Below, one piece after another: positions 53,655-62,834 of a stretch of 64,000 nt of DNA (positions within the stretch are counted from its first letter, which is position 1; every line of letters starts with the position of its first letter). Location of the stretch: NCBI RefSeq assembly GCF_002904335.1, contig NZ_PPHF01000172.1, positions 1 through 64,000 on the forward strand, in the 5' to 3' direction. A model generated the notes under the pieces. That model ran no database searches. It saw nothing but the letters and a program-made list of their open reading frames with translations, and was not told the origin of the DNA. Source of the stretch: Amycolatopsis sp. CA-126428 (GTDB lineage Bacteria; Actinomycetota; Actinomycetes; Mycobacteriales; Pseudonocardiaceae). A program made the translations under genes and the position numbers.

Positions 53655-54131
53655 GTGAGCACGACCGAGCACGGGGATCAGGAGTTCATCCGGCGCTGCG
53701 AAACCATCATCAGCGCCCTGCCGATCCGTCATCCGTTCGAACTGCGGGCCTTCCTGGACGCGCTGGGACAGCAACGGGGCATGTCCGTGGTCCTGGGGCG
53801 GATGCCGCTGAGGCGCGGCGGGGCCAGCGGGCTGCTGGCGCGCTCGCGTGAGGAGTGCTGGCTGACGGTGGTGGCGAAAGCAGTGCCGGCGCACGCCGCG
53901 CACATCGCCTTCCACGAGATCGGGCACTGGATCCTCGGCCATCCCGGCAACTACGCGTGCGGCCGCCGCACACGCCCGGACGACCGGTGGGAGGTCGAAG
54001 CCGAGCAGTTCGCGTGCCTGCTGCGGGAGCACGTGAACGCAGGGGCGGCGCGCCATCGCGATCGGCTGCCGGGCCGGACGGCTCTACGGGCGGCGTTCGG
54101 GTCGCGACGGCACCTGTGCGCCGATGCTTGA
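53655..54131 (+). CDS. ImmA/IrrE-type metallopeptidase
   Basis: 158 residues with the zinc-peptidase motif HEIGHW near residue 90 and a downstream acidic EAEQFACLL block, the ImmA/IrrE family layout. ImmA of ICEBs1 cleaves the repressor ImmR and so triggers the element. GTG 53655 has GGGG upstream (a GTG at 53649 is an alternative). The stop overlaps the start of the membrane gene (ATG at 54124), so they are coupled. Confidence 0.85.
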   Translation: MSTTEHGDQEFIRRCETIISALPIRHPFELRAFLDALGQQRGMSVVLGRMPLRRGGASGLLARSREECWLTVVAKAVPAHAAHIAFHEIGHWILGHPGNYACGRRTRPDDRWEVEAEQFACLLREHVNAGAARHRDRLPGRTALRAAFGSRRHLCADA

Positions 54132-55347
54132 CGCGGTCTCGCTCCTCTGGCTCGGCGCCGCGGCCGCGGGCGTGGGCGAGGCAGTCCGCAAAGCGGTGGT
54201 CAACCGGGGCAGCGGCTACGCGCTCAGCCGCCACTTCCTGACCGCCGGCATCGCCTGTATGGCGTTGTCCCTGGCCGCCGGGGCGCCGGTGACCTTGGAC
54301 TGGATCGACCGCCTGACGGGCTTGCACAACGCCGCGGTCGTGGCGCAGAACGTGCTGGCGATGCTGGCGATGGTGTTCACCGCCGGGTTCCTGCACACCC
54401 TGGGTCAGCTGCGTCTGCCCATGCCAGCGGTGGTCACGATCTTCGTGGTCTGCGCGGCAGCGATGGTCACCCTGTACACGCTGGCCGGGGCGCACACGTC
54501 CTTCTTCGCCTCGCCCCGGAACCCGACCTGGTCCTCGCAGCTCTACTCCGCCCTCTACCTGGGCTACCTGGTCGGCTGGCTCGCCCTGCTGCTGCTGGGT
54601 CTGACCGTGGTGGCCCGCGGCGAGGTCGCCGGGGTGCGCGGCGGCGTCGCCCTGGCCCAGTTGGGGGTCGCGGTGTCGCTGGTCGGGTTGTCCTGGCGGC
54701 TCGGTGTCGCACTGCGGCTGCTGGTCGACCCGCACCATCCGCCCCGTGGGGCTCATTTCGGGGTGTTCACCGACGGCGTCGGCTTGGTGCTGTTCGTCGC
54801 CGGGTCGCTGTTCGCCGCGGCGACCCGGCGGCTGTTCGACTGGCTCGACCGGCGCCGCACTCAGCGCCGGGACGCCGCGATCGAGCGCCTGTGGAAGCGG
54901 CTGCGGGTGCTGCTCGCCCACCGCCGCCCGCCCCCGCTGAGCCTGACCCAGAAGCTGGTCGAGATCGAAGACGCGCTACTGATTGTCGAGCAGCTCATCG
55001 ACGAACGAATCCATCGCGCGATACGCGACGAACTGCACACCCTTGCCCTCTACGTCTATGTCCCGCCAGGGACGACGACAGCCGTCGACATCGAGATCGC
55101 GATCGCCGCGGTTGTCGCGCATTTGTCACATCCGTCCGCGGAGCATCTGTCCGGTGAGGACGGCGACGACGCCGAGTCCCCGGCATGGTGGCCGGAGACC
55201 GAACGCTTGCATGTCGACGACGCGGCCAGGACGCGCTGGCTGGCCGAGGTCGGCGACGCTTTGACCCACCGCCGAGTGCAGCGGATGGCCGCAAGAATCA
55301 GCTCGACACACCGCAAACTCCGGGAAGCGGGATTGCCGAGCCGGTAA
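54124..55347 (+). CDS. MAB_1171c family (DUF6545-like) polytopic membrane protein
   Basis: 407 residues. Seven or so predicted membrane helices occupy about 1-245, followed by a cytosolic helical domain of about 160 residues (LWKRLRVLLAHRRPPPLSLTQKLVEIEDALLIVEQLIDERIHRAI). This family is annotated as putative transporters and often sits beside ImmA/IrrE-type peptidases in actinobacteria. It starts inside the peptidase gene. A role as membrane sensor is an inference. Confidence 0.8.
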   Translation: MLDAVSLLWLGAAAAGVGEAVRKAVVNRGSGYALSRHFLTAGIACMALSLAAGAPVTLDWIDRLTGLHNAAVVAQNVLAMLAMVFTAGFLHTLGQLRLPMPAVVTIFVVCAAAMVTLYTLAGAHTSFFASPRNPTWSSQLYSALYLGYLVGWLALLLLGLTVVARGEVAGVRGGVALAQLGVAVSLVGLSWRLGVALRLLVDPHHPPRGAHFGVFTDGVGLVLFVAGSLFAAATRRLFDWLDRRRTQRRDAAIERLWKRLRVLLAHRRPPPLSLTQKLVEIEDALLIVEQLIDERIHRAIRDELHTLALYVYVPPGTTTAVDIEIAIAAVVAHLSHPSAEHLSGEDGDDAESPAWWPETERLHVDDAARTRWLAEVGDALTHRRVQRMAARISSTHRKLREAGLPSR

Positions 55348-55357
55348 ATCTGCGACG

Positions 55358-56077
55358 TCAGGAGGCAGGATTGTCGCGGGCGGCGCGGCGGGCTCGCGCG
55401 ATTCCTTCCACCACCTGCAGCAGCTGTTTGCGGTCGGCGTCAGGGGCATCGCCAATCGAGCTGGCGATGTCGCGAGCGTTGAATCCGACCAAGCCGAGTT
55501 CGGTCACCAGTTCATGGGTCTTGCGTGCAATTTCGTCGTCGGGCGGTGCGAAGTCGGTCGCCGGGACGCTGGGGTCGAGCAAGTTCGGGTGGATGCGCCA
55601 GAACTCGGCCAACGCCCGGGTGATCGCGGGGCGGCTGTTCTGCCGGATACCGGCCTTGAAGTTGCGTAGTGCCTGCTCGGCCAGCGGCAACCCGGTCCGG
55701 TCCCGTACCCACTGGGCGATCAGCGGGGGCCTGGCGGTGAAGGTCAGGAAGGTCGGATCGCCTTCAGCGGTGAGCCGGTCGATCGCGTCGGGATCGACGA
55801 CCGGGTCACCGCGCAGCAAATAGTAGGTCGAGGCGTTATCGAACAGGTAGGCCAACCGTTCGGCGAACGTGTCCAGGTTCAGCAGCGCGACGGTGAGTTT
55901 CTCCTGGTCGACTGCACGGCGGCGCGGGATCGGCGAGCGCAGGTCAGCCGAGGGCGCGGCGACGGGGGCATCGTCACCGGCGGGGCTCGATCCGTCCTCG
56001 GATGCTCGTGCCACGGTCCGCCCCCATCGCGTCTCGACATCGGTAAGCGTGCAGCTCTTTACACCGTCAGCAGGCAT
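55358..56077 (-). CDS. EspR-like XRE-family DNA-binding regulator
   Basis: Up to 239 residues. After a disordered, Ala/Pro-rich N-terminus (about 1-55), the HTH part reads FAERLAYLFDNAS ... LIAQWVRDRTGLPLAEQALRNFKAGIRQNSRPAITRALAEFWRIHPNLL, the pattern of EspR/XRE regulators. The C-terminus is acidic then basic. The gene faces the conjugation operon and its start abuts that operon's promoter, so it could repress it and be a target of the ImmA-like protease. The ATG at 56077 lacks a clear ribosome site; a shorter protein is possible. Confidence 0.75.
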   Translation of the reverse strand: MPADGVKSCTLTDVETRWGRTVARASEDGSSPAGDDAPVAAPSADLRSPIPRRRAVDQEKLTVALLNLDTFAERLAYLFDNASTYYLLRGDPVVDPDAIDRLTAEGDPTFLTFTARPPLIAQWVRDRTGLPLAEQALRNFKAGIRQNSRPAITRALAEFWRIHPNLLDPSVPATDFAPPDDEIARKTHELVTELGLVGFNARDIASSIGDAPDADRKQLLQVVEGIARARRAARDNPAS

Positions 56078-56105
56078 TTGACACGTCGCAGCTTGCGTCT
56101 ACTAT
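56078..56105 (+). promoter_or_regulatory. Promoter of the conjugation operon
   Basis: TTGACA (56078-56083) and TACTAT (56100-56105) are separated by 16 bp, a near-consensus housekeeping promoter. It reads toward the ParA-like gene 149 bp away, and the -35 touches the start codon of the divergent EspR-like gene. Occupancy by that regulator would block it. Confidence 0.7.
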
Positions 56106-56253
56106 CGGAGTAAGCACCACGCTTGTTGCGAGTATCTTCGGAACGTCGAGAGAAAGCAACCCACGCCACCCCAATCAGGGGGTTGGAGCACGGTCCCGCT
56201 GTGACCGCCGCACCCTTCACCGGCGCACCAACACCGCTGAGGGGAGGCCCGTC

Positions 56254-57177
56254 ATGACCGCATCCGACAACTTCACCGTGGACGTTGACTCCCGTGTGGA
56301 CTCGACGGACACGGAGGGGCAACCGGTCCCGTCCGCTGAGCAGGTGGCCGAGCTGGTCGACTGGTCGCCGTTCGGCCGGGTCTTGCCGGTACTGGCCGCT
56401 TCTCCCGGAGCCGGGGCCACGAGCACCGCTGTCGCGATCGCCGATGCGCTCCAGCTGGCGGGCCGGTCGGTCCTGCTCGTCGACGCCGGCGATCCCGTCC
56501 GATCCGGACTCGGACGTGCTGCGCGGGCCGATGGGCCGCGGCGGGACGGGCCCGGCCCAGCGGCAGGTATCCGGTTCTCCCGGCGCGCCCGCGCGATACT
56601 TGCCCGTCTCGACGTGTCCGAAACCGGCGTCGAGCCGGTGCTGTTCCCCTCGCCGCCGTACTGGCACCCTGGCGGTCGCGGGGTCGACGTGACCGTGGTC
56701 GATATCGGCCACGACCCGTGGCGGCTGGCGACCGACCCGGCGCTCGGACCGGGACAGTGGCTGCGGGTCGGCAGCCCGTCACCGATTCCGGCGCTGGTGG
56801 TTCGACCTACGGTGCCCGGGCTCGCGCACGCCGAACAGGTCCTGGCCCGCTTGGATCCGTGGGTGCGGGCGACCGCGGTGACTCCGCCGACGCAACTGCT
56901 TGTCGTGGGCGCGCGCCGGTGGCCGAAGGGCGTGGCCGGTACCGCAGGCCGCCGCACCAGCATCCTGTTGTCCGACACGGTGTTCTTTCCGCACGAGCGT
57001 TACGTCGCCGAGCACGGGGTCACCGCCGACGTGACACCGCCGTCTCTTCGCGCGCCCGCTGAGCAGCTGCTCCGGTCCTGGCATGTCCTGCCACAGCGGA
57101 CACGCGGCCTACGCATTCCATGGCCACGCCGTGCTCACGTTCGCGACGGCCGCGCCGCCGACAAGGACACCGGCTGA
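56254..57177 (+). CDS. ParA/MinD-like ATPase of the conjugation locus
   Basis: 307 residues. An N-terminal deviant Walker A, ASPGAGATSTAVA, with SVLLVDAGDP, is followed by a segment VTVVDIGHDP. The Lys usual in the deviant motif is missing (Ala-Thr-Ser), so activity is uncertain. The C-terminus is basic. Proteins of this type precede T4SS genes in actinobacterial elements. Start ATG 56254 with GAGGGGAGG upstream. Confidence 0.65.
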   Translation: MTASDNFTVDVDSRVDSTDTEGQPVPSAEQVAELVDWSPFGRVLPVLAASPGAGATSTAVAIADALQLAGRSVLLVDAGDPVRSGLGRAARADGPRRDGPGPAAGIRFSRRARAILARLDVSETGVEPVLFPSPPYWHPGGRGVDVTVVDIGHDPWRLATDPALGPGQWLRVGSPSPIPALVVRPTVPGLAHAEQVLARLDPWVRATAVTPPTQLLVVGARRWPKGVAGTAGRRTSILLSDTVFFPHERYVAEHGVTADVTPPSLRAPAEQLLRSWHVLPQRTRGLRIPWPRRAHVRDGRAADKDTG

Positions 57178-57269
57178 GGCCATCCCGCCGCTCAGCTGAC
57201 AAGAAACTTCAACGCCCTCCCACTTGACCCGCCTGACGTGACGTCGGGCGGTGCGATGTGGAGGGCGCG

Positions 57270-57560
57270 ATGTCCGCGCACAGTGTCATCGACTGGCTCG
57301 TCCAGATCCCGAATCCGACACCAGTGCAGCCCGAGGTTGGCGGCGACAAGATCCTCGGGCTGCTCAACAACGTCAAGTGGGGCGCGGGTGTCGCGCTCGT
57401 CGCCGGCTTCTTCATCGGGCTGATCGTCTGGGCCGGCGGCCGCTGGGTCGATCACCACCGCGCCGGGAAAGTCGGCGTCGTCATGATGCTCTGCGCCGTC
57501 GCCGGCGCGATCCTCTACGGCATCGGCTGGTCGCTGATCAACAGCTTCGCGGGCGGCTGA
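57270..57560 (+). CDS. Small two-helix membrane protein (VirB2/pilin-like)
   Basis: 96 residues with two hydrophobic segments (about 35-55 and 68-88). An N-terminal periplasmic-type stretch precedes them. The size, helices and place next to VirB6- and VirB4-like genes suit a pilin or channel subunit of the T4SS. ATG 57270 follows GGAGGGCGCG; a GTG 12 bp earlier is not needed. Confidence 0.65.
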   Translation: MSAHSVIDWLVQIPNPTPVQPEVGGDKILGLLNNVKWGAGVALVAGFFIGLIVWAGGRWVDHHRAGKVGVVMMLCAVAGAILYGIGWSLINSFAGG

Positions 57561-57563
57561 GCC

Positions 57564-58379
57564 ATGTTCACCGCCACCGAATCGCCGCGCTCCCGCACGC
57601 GAACGCGCCGGCTGATCACCATCACCGTCCTGCTCGTCGCCGCAGTCGCGGCCGTGCTCATCGCCCGGCAGGCAACGGCACCACTCTCACCTCCGACGGC
57701 GACGACTCCGCCCGGCGCCGCGCCCTCGCCGGCACCCACGGCACCGGTCGACGAGGCGACCGCGCTGGCCATCCGTCCCATGCTGACCCTGCCGCCCGAG
57801 GCAGCCCTGCCGCACGAACTCAGCACCGCCACGGCCGACCCACCGATCACCGTCCCACGACCGGCGCCGATCGCGAACCGCGTGATCTCCGATGGTTTCC
57901 CGGCCACCGCGGAAGGTGCGCTGGGCTGGCTAACCGACTTCAACGAAACCGCGCTGCACGGCGGAGACCCCGCGACGTACCTGCGGGCCTACGGCGAGTC
58001 CGCGCTTCCGCACGCGCCGTCCCCGCAAGGCAGCGGCCCGCTCGCGTTGCTGACCTCGTTCCGCGAGGAAGCCGGGATCCGTTCCGGTGAGCTCAAGCCC
58101 GGCCTGACGGTGACCTACAACGTGTCCCAGGGCCTGATCAAGGGCACCGCCGACGAGGGCCGGTTCGCCGTCGTCTGCACGCTCGGGCAGCTCAGCTTCG
58201 ACTACCAGGGCCAGAGCACCCGCATGGGCATCGGCGACTGCCAGGCACTGCGCTGGACCGGCACCGCGTGGCGCATCGCTCCGGGCGCCCGCGCGGCCTA
58301 CGCGGCGTCGGCGTGGCCGGGCAGCGCCGAATCGGTCGCGGCCGGCTACCGGCCCCTGAACAAGGGCGGCGTTCGATGA
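57564..58379 (+). CDS. Conjugal transfer protein, TcpC/VirB8-like
   Basis: 271 residues. One N-terminal membrane helix (LITITVLLVAAVAAVLIA), a Pro-rich linker, and a soluble NTF2-like domain (about 100-270) as in TcpC. It should form part of the outer-face channel assembly. It begins 3 bp after the previous stop and its stop overlaps the next ATG. Confidence 0.7.
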   Translation: MFTATESPRSRTRTRRLITITVLLVAAVAAVLIARQATAPLSPPTATTPPGAAPSPAPTAPVDEATALAIRPMLTLPPEAALPHELSTATADPPITVPRPAPIANRVISDGFPATAEGALGWLTDFNETALHGGDPATYLRAYGESALPHAPSPQGSGPLALLTSFREEAGIRSGELKPGLTVTYNVSQGLIKGTADEGRFAVVCTLGQLSFDYQGQSTRMGIGDCQALRWTGTAWRIAPGARAAYAASAWPGSAESVAAGYRPLNKGGVR

Positions 58380-59797
58380 CGCCCGCGGAGCTGGAGTTGC
58401 TGAAGGCACTGGGCAGGCTGGCCGGCGCGGGGGTCAAAGCGACCGCGGCCGGGGTTCTCGAGCCGCTCATGGCGGCGACCTGGGCGGCAGCGTTGTTCAT
58501 CCTGCGTACCGCGTTCGAGCTGGTCGACCAGTTCTCTCTCTTCACGGTGTCCACCACGGACGGGCCGGTGTCGATCCTGTGGCCGATGACGCTGTGGATC
58601 TCCGGGGCCATCGCGCTAGGCATGTTCTTCTGGCAGATCATCACCACCGTTCTGCACGGCGGGCGGGGCTTCGTCCGCCTGATCACCGGCCCGATCCAGT
58701 ACGGGATCGCCCTCGCGGTCACCGTGAGCGTGCTCGCGGCGTTCCTCGCCGCCGCCGACGGGCTGACCGAAGCGATCCTGTCCACGGGTCTGCGAGTGGA
58801 CAACTTCCGCGACGCGTTGAACATGACCGGCTTCACTGACGCACTCTCGGACGAGGTCAAGAACGTCGTGCTCGGTCTCGCCGGTGTTTTCGGCGTGATC
58901 CCCGCCGGGTTGGGGTTCGCCTTCGAGGCGGTGTTCCGCGAGGCCGCGATCTACGTCCTGGTCGCCACCGTACCCATCGCCGCGGCCGGGCTCGTGGCGG
59001 ACGTGACCGCGCGGTGGTACTGGATAGTCTTCCGCTGGGGCCTGGTAGCCATCGGGATGAAACCGGCCCTGGCGTACGTGCTGACGCTGGGCGTCGCGAT
59101 CCTCGGCGGCGCCCAAGGCCTGTCCGGGCTCCTGGCCGGCATCGGCGTGCTGCTCATCGCGCTGTGCGTGCCGCTGGTGCTGTTCAAGCTCTTCGCCTTC
59201 GTCGACCCCAACTCCGACCCGCAGGGCGTATTCCGGGACAAACTCTCCGACGCCGGCCTGGACTCCTACGGCGCCAACAGCATCACCGGGCGGATAGCCG
59301 GCGCGTTCCGGAACAAAGTCGGCACAGAGTTCGGGGACAACGGAAACAGCGGCGACGGCGAGGACGGCGGCGACGGCCAGGAGCAGGCCAACGTCGACCG
59401 GTTCGACCAGGCCGCCGCCGAGGACGACGCGACCGTCGGGCTACCCGAGGACGCTTCCCGAGGGACGGATGACGCTGGCTCATCCGGCGGCGATGCGCTC
59501 GAGGCGGGCTCCTCAAGCTCCGGGGTAGACGGATCGGGAACCGGTCCAGCTGTGGAGGCGGCGGACTCGGCTGTCGGTGATGCCGACGGTGCCGGGGGCG
59601 CAGGCGGTGTCGGCGGCGCGAGCGTGGCCGAGCCTGTTGACGACGGCGATGACGACGGGCAGCCGCCACCTGCTGATCCATTCGGCGACACCGGCCCGCC
59701 GACTCCGCCGGCGCCGAAGCCCGGGGACGGTCCGCCGCCGGATGACGGCGGCGGCGCGGCTGCCGGTGAGGCCGAGGAAGCCGCGGTGCTGCTGTGA
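58376..59797 (+). CDS. VirB6-like polytopic membrane protein
   Basis: 473 residues. About seven to eight hydrophobic segments lie in residues 25-285, then an acidic Gly/Asp/Pro-rich disordered tail (about 320-473). It is the likely inner-membrane channel of the T4SS. The ATG overlaps the preceding TGA and the gene overlaps the next start by four bases. Confidence 0.75.
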   Translation: MTPAELELLKALGRLAGAGVKATAAGVLEPLMAATWAAALFILRTAFELVDQFSLFTVSTTDGPVSILWPMTLWISGAIALGMFFWQIITTVLHGGRGFVRLITGPIQYGIALAVTVSVLAAFLAAADGLTEAILSTGLRVDNFRDALNMTGFTDALSDEVKNVVLGLAGVFGVIPAGLGFAFEAVFREAAIYVLVATVPIAAAGLVADVTARWYWIVFRWGLVAIGMKPALAYVLTLGVAILGGAQGLSGLLAGIGVLLIALCVPLVLFKLFAFVDPNSDPQGVFRDKLSDAGLDSYGANSITGRIAGAFRNKVGTEFGDNGNSGDGEDGGDGQEQANVDRFDQAAAEDDATVGLPEDASRGTDDAGSSGGDALEAGSSSSGVDGSGTGPAVEAADSAVGDADGAGGAGGVGGASVAEPVDDGDDDGQPPPADPFGDTGPPTPPAPKPGDGPPPDDGGGAAAGEAEEAAVLL

Positions 59798-61299
59798 GCA
59801 CCGCGACTCGGATCTACAAAGGACTGTCCCGCAAGGAGCGCGCGGGCTGGATCATCGGCCTCACTCCAGTCCAGGCGTTCGTGTGCGTGGGACTGGCCGT
59901 GCCGGTGATCCTCGCGCTCGCGTCCGGGCACTTCGGCCAGGCCCTCGTACTGGGCGCACTCTGCGGCACGGCCGCGGCGCTGGTCGTCGTGCCGGTCCGC
60001 GGACGTCCGGCGCTGCGGTGGCTGGGGCATCTGCTGCTCTACCGCGCCGGTATCGCGCTGGGCTGGTCGCGGTGGCAGTCGCGTGCCGTCGCCGGGCAGA
60101 GCGAGGATCTGGATGAGCCGGATCTGCCCGGGGTGCTGGCCCGCTTGCGGTTTCCCGACGGGCCTCCGCTGCGGGACCTCGGTCGCGTCTGCTTGATCCA
60201 CGACACCGGCGACGGGCGGTGGGGCGCCACCGCCCGCCTCACCCACGCCGGCGTCGGGATGCTCTCGGACGCCCAGTGCGAGCGGCTGGCCAACCGGCTG
60301 GGCAACCTGCTGCTGTCGATCGGGCACCGCGAAGTCATCGACCGGATGACCCTTCTGGTCCGCACCGTCCCCGACGACGGCGCCGATTACCAGGCCTGGC
60401 GCGCCGAACACGACGTCCCGGGTGCCCCGACGCTCGCGCGCGAGGCATCGGAGGAGCTGGATCGGCTGGTCGGGGCGGTGTCGGTCCGGCACGAAGTGTT
60501 CGTCACCCTCTCCGGCACCGAAGACGCCCTCCGCCGCCCCGCCGCCGCTGCTGGGGGCGGGGTCGCCGGCCGGGCCGCCGTGCTCTACCGCGTGCTGGAC
60601 GGGCTCGAGGACAAGCTCAAGTCCCTCGGCGCCACCACCGTCACGTGGCTCTCCGGTCCGGAGCTGGCGGTGGCGATCCGCACCGGCTTCAACCCGGCCA
60701 GCGCCGCAGGCCTCGCCGCGCGCCGCCACCAGGCCTCCGATACCGGTGTCCGCTGGGCGACCGCAGGCCCAGTACACGCTCCGGCACCCTCGCCGCGGGC
60801 GTACTATCACGACGGCTTCGCCACGGTGTCCTACTCGGTGCTGATGCCCGAGGCCGGCACGGTGTTCGGATCACTGAGCGGGCTGCTGGCGGTCAAGACC
60901 GCCGGCGAACGCCGCAGCCTCGCCATCCACTACGAAACCCTGTCCCAGCACCGGTCCAGCAAAGCCGTGCGCCGGCTGCGGTTCCGCACCGGCGTCATGC
61001 GGGACTGGAAATCCTCCAAAGGCTTCAACTCCGGCGCCGCCGAAGCCCGCGAAGCGGGCGGCGCGCGGGCACAAGAGCACGCGGTCGCAGCCGGTCACGG
61101 CATCGTCCGCTTCGCCGTCGCCGCCGCGGTCACCATCCCCGAGACCTGGAATGTCGAGGACCACGCGGCCAAGCTGGAAAACGACATCGTCGGCCGCTTC
61201 CAGCTCCTGCGGATGGAACTGGCCCAGGACGCCGGGTTCGTCGCCGCCGTCCTGCCCGTCGGCGTGGGCTTGCCCCGACTGCGCGGCGGCGCGTCATGA
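59794..61299 (+). CDS. SCO6880-family conjugation protein
   Basis: 501 residues. Two N-terminal membrane helices (about 23-65, PrgI-like) are followed by a long soluble domain with no NTPase motif. This is the SCO6880 family, found beside VirB4-like ATPases in actinobacterial conjugative elements, where it seems to replace VirB3 plus the VirB4 N-terminal domain. GTG start overlapping the VirB6-like stop. Confidence 0.82.
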   Translation: MSTATRIYKGLSRKERAGWIIGLTPVQAFVCVGLAVPVILALASGHFGQALVLGALCGTAAALVVVPVRGRPALRWLGHLLLYRAGIALGWSRWQSRAVAGQSEDLDEPDLPGVLARLRFPDGPPLRDLGRVCLIHDTGDGRWGATARLTHAGVGMLSDAQCERLANRLGNLLLSIGHREVIDRMTLLVRTVPDDGADYQAWRAEHDVPGAPTLAREASEELDRLVGAVSVRHEVFVTLSGTEDALRRPAAAAGGGVAGRAAVLYRVLDGLEDKLKSLGATTVTWLSGPELAVAIRTGFNPASAAGLAARRHQASDTGVRWATAGPVHAPAPSPRAYYHDGFATVSYSVLMPEAGTVFGSLSGLLAVKTAGERRSLAIHYETLSQHRSSKAVRRLRFRTGVMRDWKSSKGFNSGAAEAREAGGARAQEHAVAAGHGIVRFAVAAAVTIPETWNVEDHAAKLENDIVGRFQLLRMELAQDAGFVAAVLPVGVGLPRLRGGAS

Positions 61300-62834
61300 G
61301 TCCCCGCGACGGCGAACGGACCGCCGCGGAACTGCTCGCCACTTTCGGACCCGCGCCCAGCACGAGACCAACAGGGCACCAACGCCCGGACGGCCGTACC
61401 GCCCGCGTGAACCGGCGCGCAGCACCCCAGCGCGGGTTCGCCCGCCCCGGACACGGCTGGTCGCCGGTCGCGGCGCCGCTGCAGGTCTACCAGGCTGGTA
61501 CGCACGTTCTCGGCGGGCTGTTCCCGTTGCTGGCGGGGAGTCCATTGCCGGCGGTCGGGGCGCGGATGGGCTACGACGTCCACTCCGGCGGTGCGTTCTA
61601 CCTGCATCCGGTCGAGTTCGTCCTGCGCTCGATTTGCACCAACCCGAACATGGTCCTGTTCGGCGAGCCCGGCCGCGGCAAGTCCTCCACGGTGGTGGCG
61701 TTCCTGCTGCGAATGATGCTCACCGGCGTCCGCACCCTGATCTCCGGCGACGTCAAAGGCGAATACACCCCACTGCTGCACGCCCTGGGTGTCACGCCGA
61801 TCATGCTCGGTCGCGGCAGCACCGCCCGTCTCAACGCCCTCGACCTCGGCCCCCTGGCCGCCCGCTGGGACGCCTGGTCGACTGAGCGGCAGCGCGACGA
61901 GCTCGATGGGGTGCTGGGCCGGTGGGTGCAGCTGCTGGTCGCGCTGGCCGAAGCCCAGGGCTACCGGCCCACCGTCACCGACGAGGCCGCCCTCTCGGCA
62001 GTGCTGCGGCAGCTGCTCGGCGTCCACAACGGCTACACCCACCTCACGCCCATCACCATCCCCGACGTCCACCGGGCCCTGGCTGACCCGGACGAGCAGC
62101 TGTGGCAGGAACTGCGGTTCGCCGGCCGCCGCCAATTCCTGGACCACCTCCGCTCGATCACCGACGCGCTGGCCAACCTGATCAGCGGGCCGCTAGCCGG
62201 GCTGTTCGACGCGTCCACGAACTTCACCGTCGACTGGGACGCCCCGATCCAGAGCCTGGACCTCTCGCGGCTTCGCACCCGCGGCGACCAAGCCATCGCC
62301 GTCGCGCTGACCTGCCTCGGGTCGTGGTCGTCGCTGGCGACGGATCTGCAGGAGGACGGGGAGCTGCGGATCGTCGTCCGTGACGAGATCTGGCGCCAGC
62401 TCCGGCTCGGGCTTCGCGCCGTTCAAGCGGTGGACAGCGAACTACGGCTGTCCCGAGCCGAGCGGAAGATTCAGGTGCTGGTCAGTCACAAGCCTGGCGA
62501 CTTTCTCTCCGTCGGCGCCACCGGGTCTCAGGAAGTCGCTATCGCTCGCGACCTGCTCGCCCTGTGCTCGATCCGAGTCCTTCTTGGACAGTCGACCCGC
62601 GTGGCAAGCGAGCTGGCTGATGTCCTTGCACTGTCGGAGAAAGAGCACGAGGCCACGACCGGGTGGGCGAACGACCGGCAGGGCCGCGCGCTGTGGAAGA
62701 TCGAGAACCGGACCGGGCTGAAAGTGCAGACGGTGCTCAGCCGGATCGAGCGGCAGATCTTCGACACCAACTCCCAGCTTGTTTCGAAGCCGAACCCGCT
62801 CCCCGCTAACGCCGTACCGGCGACGTCGTCATGA
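61296..62834 (+). CDS. VirB4-like conjugation ATPase
   Basis: 512 residues. Walker A is GEPGRGKSS (about 123-131) and Walker B-like RIVVRDEIWR lies near residue 360. It is shorter than classical VirB4 because the N-terminal part seems to be the separate SCO6880 protein. It powers assembly or transfer in the T4SS. The ATG overlaps the previous stop (ATGA). Confidence 0.85.
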   Translation: MSPRDGERTAAELLATFGPAPSTRPTGHQRPDGRTARVNRRAAPQRGFARPGHGWSPVAAPLQVYQAGTHVLGGLFPLLAGSPLPAVGARMGYDVHSGGAFYLHPVEFVLRSICTNPNMVLFGEPGRGKSSTVVAFLLRMMLTGVRTLISGDVKGEYTPLLHALGVTPIMLGRGSTARLNALDLGPLAARWDAWSTERQRDELDGVLGRWVQLLVALAEAQGYRPTVTDEAALSAVLRQLLGVHNGYTHLTPITIPDVHRALADPDEQLWQELRFAGRRQFLDHLRSITDALANLISGPLAGLFDASTNFTVDWDAPIQSLDLSRLRTRGDQAIAVALTCLGSWSSLATDLQEDGELRIVVRDEIWRQLRLGLRAVQAVDSELRLSRAERKIQVLVSHKPGDFLSVGATGSQEVAIARDLLALCSIRVLLGQSTRVASELADVLALSEKEHEATTGWANDRQGRALWKIENRTGLKVQTVLSRIERQIFDTNSQLVSKPNPLPANAVPATSS

